Positions 60,715-64,000 of a stretch of 64,000 nucleotides of DNA are shown here, in pieces. How positions within the stretch are numbered: position 1 is the stretch's first letter; each line of letters begins with the position of its first letter. The notes beneath the pieces are model-generated. The model had not been told where the DNA came from. It made no database searches and was given only the letters and a program-made list of their open reading frames with translations. The DNA is from Icerya purchasi (taxonomy: Eukaryota; Arthropoda; Insecta; Hemiptera; Monophlebidae), in assembly GCA_039619475.1 (NCBI GenBank), contig CM077115.1:499431352-499495351 (forward strand), given 5' to 3'. Both the position numbers and the translations under genes were made by a program.

Positions 60715-61471
60715 AAATGGTGACTACAGGAACCCCCCCCTGTAGGACTAGGGGTCTGAAACTTCCCGTTTTAACTACTTTTTTCATGCCCTAGATTTAT
60801 ATATTTTTTATTTTTATAAAGTTTAGTTTAAAGGCACTCTTACACCCCTTAACCGGCGCCATACCCTCTAAAATAAAATTTTATAGTTTATTAAATAACC
60901 GTCTATATGAACAATTAAAAAATTATAGTTATAACGATATATTTAAAATTTTTTTAAAATTTTATTATAAAACTGTTAAAACGATTAACTGATTTATACG
61001 ATTAACCGAAATCGTGATTAATACGGGTAACCGTTTCATACGGTTAACCGTACCCGTAAAAACCGCAAACACGGTTTTCACCCGAATGATCGGTTTAAAC
61101 CGATACGGCGGTTAACCGGGTTATCCGTATACCCGTTAAAATCATCAGCCCTAGTTATTTGAGCGTAAATTTTCGGATCTGCACGTGTTTTAGTAGACGC
61201 TTTTACAATATAAAAATTATATTTCTAATCAATTACCGTGCATAATTACTTTCTAAGAAATACGCACTTCATCTTCTTTCCCGGTGTTTTAATTGTCAGA
61301 CCGCATTTTCGGAATCGCTTTTCAGCTTTTTTAAATCCTTCTCACCTACGCGATCATTACTTTATCGTCAACAAAAATAAATATATACTACCTTAAAGAG
61401 ATATTATAATAATTCTTAAACGAAGTTAATTTTTTTGGAGTCGGTATTAAATTCGAATTACAATAACACTT

Positions 61472-61524
61472 TGTTGTTGGGTCAAGGCCGCTGGCGCGCC
61501 CAGGGTAGGAAAAAAAAAGAAAAA
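61472..61524 (+). mobile_element. 53-bp retroposed fragment with A-tail and 13-bp target duplication
   Basis: TACAATAACACTT at 61459-61471 is repeated exactly at 61525-61537. The insert is GC-rich (GGGTCAAGGCCGCTGGCGCG) and ends in an A-rich tail, as in a severely 5'-truncated LINE or SINE inserted by target-primed reverse transcription. Confidence 0.8.
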
Positions 61525-61539
61525 TACAATAACACTTAA

Positions 61540-63730
61540 AAAGCAATTTAACGAATATGTATCCCACTCGTTTCCTATACGCCAAGTATTGCAAACATCG
61601 AGAATATTTAATTCGCTTTTTATCACTGTTGCAATTTGAAGTTGGTACCGAATGTAATTGAGGCATGAATGTTGTTTAAGAATAATCATACTATCCCTCC
61701 TCCTTTTAAGTGGTATATTTTGCTGCCGTATAGGATAAATCAAGTAAATATTAAGTTTCATACCTATTACGAACTGAAGAAAATTTTTCGATTGATTATT
61801 AAAATTTATGTTTACAAAAATTGGTTGACGGAAAAAAAAAATAATAATAGGAAAAATATCGATGTTATTTAAATTTTAAAAGCTTACTAGTTTTAAATTA
61901 TCGGTAGTCTCTATTCTCGGAATGTAAAAAGTTCCGATTATCGATTATGAAAATCGTGACGGATATTATTCAAAAACAATCGAAAATTTGCCAAGAAATT
62001 CATTGCGCTGGTCTCGAAAAATTTGCGAAGAATGAATTATAAGAAACTGACAAGATAATGAGCGGTTTTTCAGAGGCGGAGTATAATTTGCACAACACAA
62101 ATGTTAAAAAAACCCTCTCTCTCTCTCTTACTTAATTGAGAAAAATAAATGCAAAAAAAATAACACTAGATTTTCTCTCTAATAATAATGAGGAAAAAAG
62201 CAATTGCATCCGATAAAAATGACAAGGTTGGTCGCTTTTGAGATCTATCGTCGTTTTATTCTATTCCGGATTCCGTTTCCGCAATTATTGCCGAACAATA
62301 TTTTACTTGCGAAAAAGAATACATATTTCTTGCGTTAGCTCCTTGTCGAAGATATCGATTTACGTCGCTGATTTTGATATGCACGGCGAAAACATTGGCG
62401 AGAAAGAATACTGACGACGAAAGATGTTCGAAGAGAGAGTAACAATCGAAAAACTAGATTAAGGTCCACCACAGAGGTTTCTATAAATTGCTGTGTATTG
62501 TCGCACTGTTAAGTAATACAGTACTCGCTCATCCACGGCTAATTGACTGTTATGAAACAAGCCTAGTAGGCCGACACGATTGGCGTATTAAAAGTTGGTC
62601 TCATTTTTTGCCTGCCTTGAAATTGCGCTGCTCAGAAAAATAAATCTTTCGAGATATTTCGAACAAAGAGTGAAAAGATGATATATTCATTCTTCGATGC
62701 TTGCCGCGGTCGTTTGTAATTTTTTCCTTCTTTTGTTTTAAATACAATCTGTTGTTAGAATATCCTCGTTAATTCGTTATTGGTGTAGTTGATAGTAATG
62801 AGGTTTTCAGTGTTTTTACCCTATCAACGAGGTAGAGTTAAAATTAGCTGCTAGTAAAGAGCGGTTTTTAAGAGGTCTTATTCAGCTCCCGGTCGCCGAG
62901 TTAAGCCGATTAATTTTACAAATGACATATTTCACCGGTTTTCATGAAATTGACGTAGTTAACGATTTTCTTTACGGAATTAAACCCCACAGCCGGTTCT
63001 GGCAGATTTACTACATAAAAATAAAGCGAATATTTTTTCGACGTAAGACGATTTTAATCAGTTGGGCCCGATTTAGTTTGCTACCATTTTTGTATTTCTT
63101 TTCTTTCTTTTCAATTATTAATTTTATTTTTATTTAACTCGCAAGTTGATGAAAATAAGTAAGAAGAGAAGGAAAAAGATATTAACGGGAGGAGGAAGCA
63201 GCAATACATGCGGTTAGTCGTTTATTTTCATTTTTTTTTATTTTGTAGTCGCGCAAAAAAACCTACGCCAAAAATGGGTATGTAGGTGAACGAATTATTA
63301 GTGTGTTGCATGTTTGTTGCACTAGGCGGGACAAATATAATAAACTGTAAACACAAAAGGTTTGCTAGAATAGGAATTATTATCGAAAAATTTAACAACG
63401 TACAATGACTATGTTATAAAGCGAGAGGGATATAAAAAAAGAGAATTAATGTCAGAGGAAATAATTAATCAAATAAAAATGAATGCACAATTGATTCGAA
63501 TAAATACGTAACAAAGGAGACGTAAAAGCACAAATGAATGGAGAGAGAAAAAAGTAAGATATAAATTGGGAGAAAAAAAGTAAAGATGAGAATATACATT
63601 GTATGGAATGAATTAAGAATTAAAATTGCCTCCAAAGGATACACATTTATGAATGTGATGTATAATTTGCAATATGAATTGAGAAAAGTAATCGGTTACA
63701 ACCGCTTACTGCAAAAACTATTATTTAAAG
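61540..63730. other. no gene recognised
   Basis: AT-rich sequence with a CT run near 62115. The frames at 61669-61872 and 62922-63137 have no motif. Confidence 0.45.
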
Positions 63731-63737
63731 AAGATAA

Positions 63738-63771
63738 AATAATAATAATAATAATAGTAATAGTAATAGTA

Positions 63772-63807
<36 letters not shown>

Positions 63808-63808
63808 T
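63738..63808. repeat. (AATAAT/AGTAAT)n microsatellite
   Basis: About 70 bp of trinucleotide repeat, seen as poly-Ile/Val in translation. Confidence 0.95.
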
Positions 63809-63839
63809 TACAGTTGTGAACAGCGAAAACATTCAAAAT

Positions 63840-64000
63840 AGATACTCTATGAAAATTAATAAATACATGGAATTAGCCGTAGAGGTTAAAAGACTTTGGG
63901 CTATGAATAGGGTCAGGATAATACCATTCGTCATATCAACAATGGCGGTTGTACCAGTAACTTTAAGGAAAAGTGCTGTCGAATTACATCTAAACTATGA
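63840..64000 (+). pseudogene. LINE reverse transcriptase C-terminal piece, cut by window edge
   Basis: The open frame reads KINKYMELAVEVKRLWAMNR, then VRIIPFVISTMAVVP and LRKSAVELHLNY. It follows the conserved KYxxLxxEixrLWxxkxxxViPvviGAlG.vp motif in the region after the RT domain of R4/Dong- or R2-like elements and relatives. Frames immediately upstream are broken, which suggests a fragment. What follows lies outside the window. Confidence 0.6.

Larger units (their letters stand above)
59206..61153 (+). mobile_element. hAT transposon, 1948 bp, internally rearranged, exact 8-bp target duplication
   Basis: GTTATTTG flanks both ends exactly (59198-59205 and 61154-61161). TIRs begin TAGGGCTG on both sides, and the outer 130-190 bp are packed with ACCGG/CGGTT/GGTTAACC words, as expected of subterminal transposase-binding repeats. 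A BED-type zinc finger start (59738-59890) remains, but the catalytic domain and C-terminal dimerisation region are absent. Their place is taken by a nested inverted-repeat insert (59896-60714). Non-autonomous as it stands. Confidence 0.92.

Noticed and set aside
63586..63819. 77-codon frame ending in Ile/Val repeats
   Set aside because: Its end is the AATAAT/AGTAAT microsatellite, and the start has no recognisable motif.
1..64000. CRISPR arrays, rRNA genes and tRNA genes
   Set aside because: No regularly spaced direct repeats, no rRNA-like conserved blocks and no cloverleaf with a T-arm GTTCRANNC motif were seen by eye. A tRNAscan-SE run would settle the tRNA question.

Overview
The window reads as a piece of an AT-rich insect nuclear genome. 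The evidence is spliced genes with GT-AG introns, an intronless heat-shock hsp70 with heat-shock elements, and a dense load of decayed transposons of kinds common in insects (RNase H-bearing LINEs, a Penelope-like element, hAT, Tc1/mariner, Helitron/Helentron, Ty3/gypsy). A hemipteran or similar large insect genome would fit, but that is inference. I saw no bacterial operons, CRISPR arrays or rRNA genes, and I found no tRNA by eye.

Layout. 1-6.9 kb, minus strand: most of BRAP (BRCA1-associated protein 2; an RRM-like N-terminal domain, RING, UBP zinc finger, coiled coil) in six visible exons, running off the left edge. Its 3.7-kb intron holds two degraded LINEs on the opposite strand. 7.7-8.1 kb: Helentron-like debris. 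9.9-10.3 kb: a non-autonomous element with an internal palindrome. 11.4-13.8 kb, plus strand: a complete intronless cytosolic hsp70 with promoter. 14.5 kb: a 177-bp hAT MITE with an 8-bp target duplication. 17.1-22.2 kb: a nest of broken elements (Pif1-like Helitron helicase, a LINE, a jockey-like fragment, a gypsy fragment) bounded by inverted arms of about 490 bp. 23.3-34.0 kb, minus strand: four exons of a Gln/Pro/Met-rich gene that I cannot name. Its introns hold a head-to-head pair of Penelope-like remnants and several LINE pieces. 34-64 kb has no convincing host gene. It holds more LINE copies, an endonuclease remnant, a 1.7-kb mariner, a long hairpin related to the Penelope 3' end, a 1.95-kb hAT with a BED finger, AT microsatellites, and the start of another LINE cut by the right edge.

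The three host genes (BRAP, hsp70, the Q-rich gene) show no functional link. The repeats are the richer part. A 3' region seen next to a GIY-YIG Penelope remnant at 29.7 kb reappears as a head-to-head hairpin with hammerhead-like boxes at 58.5 kb. One LINE 3' terminus recurs at least four times in both orientations.
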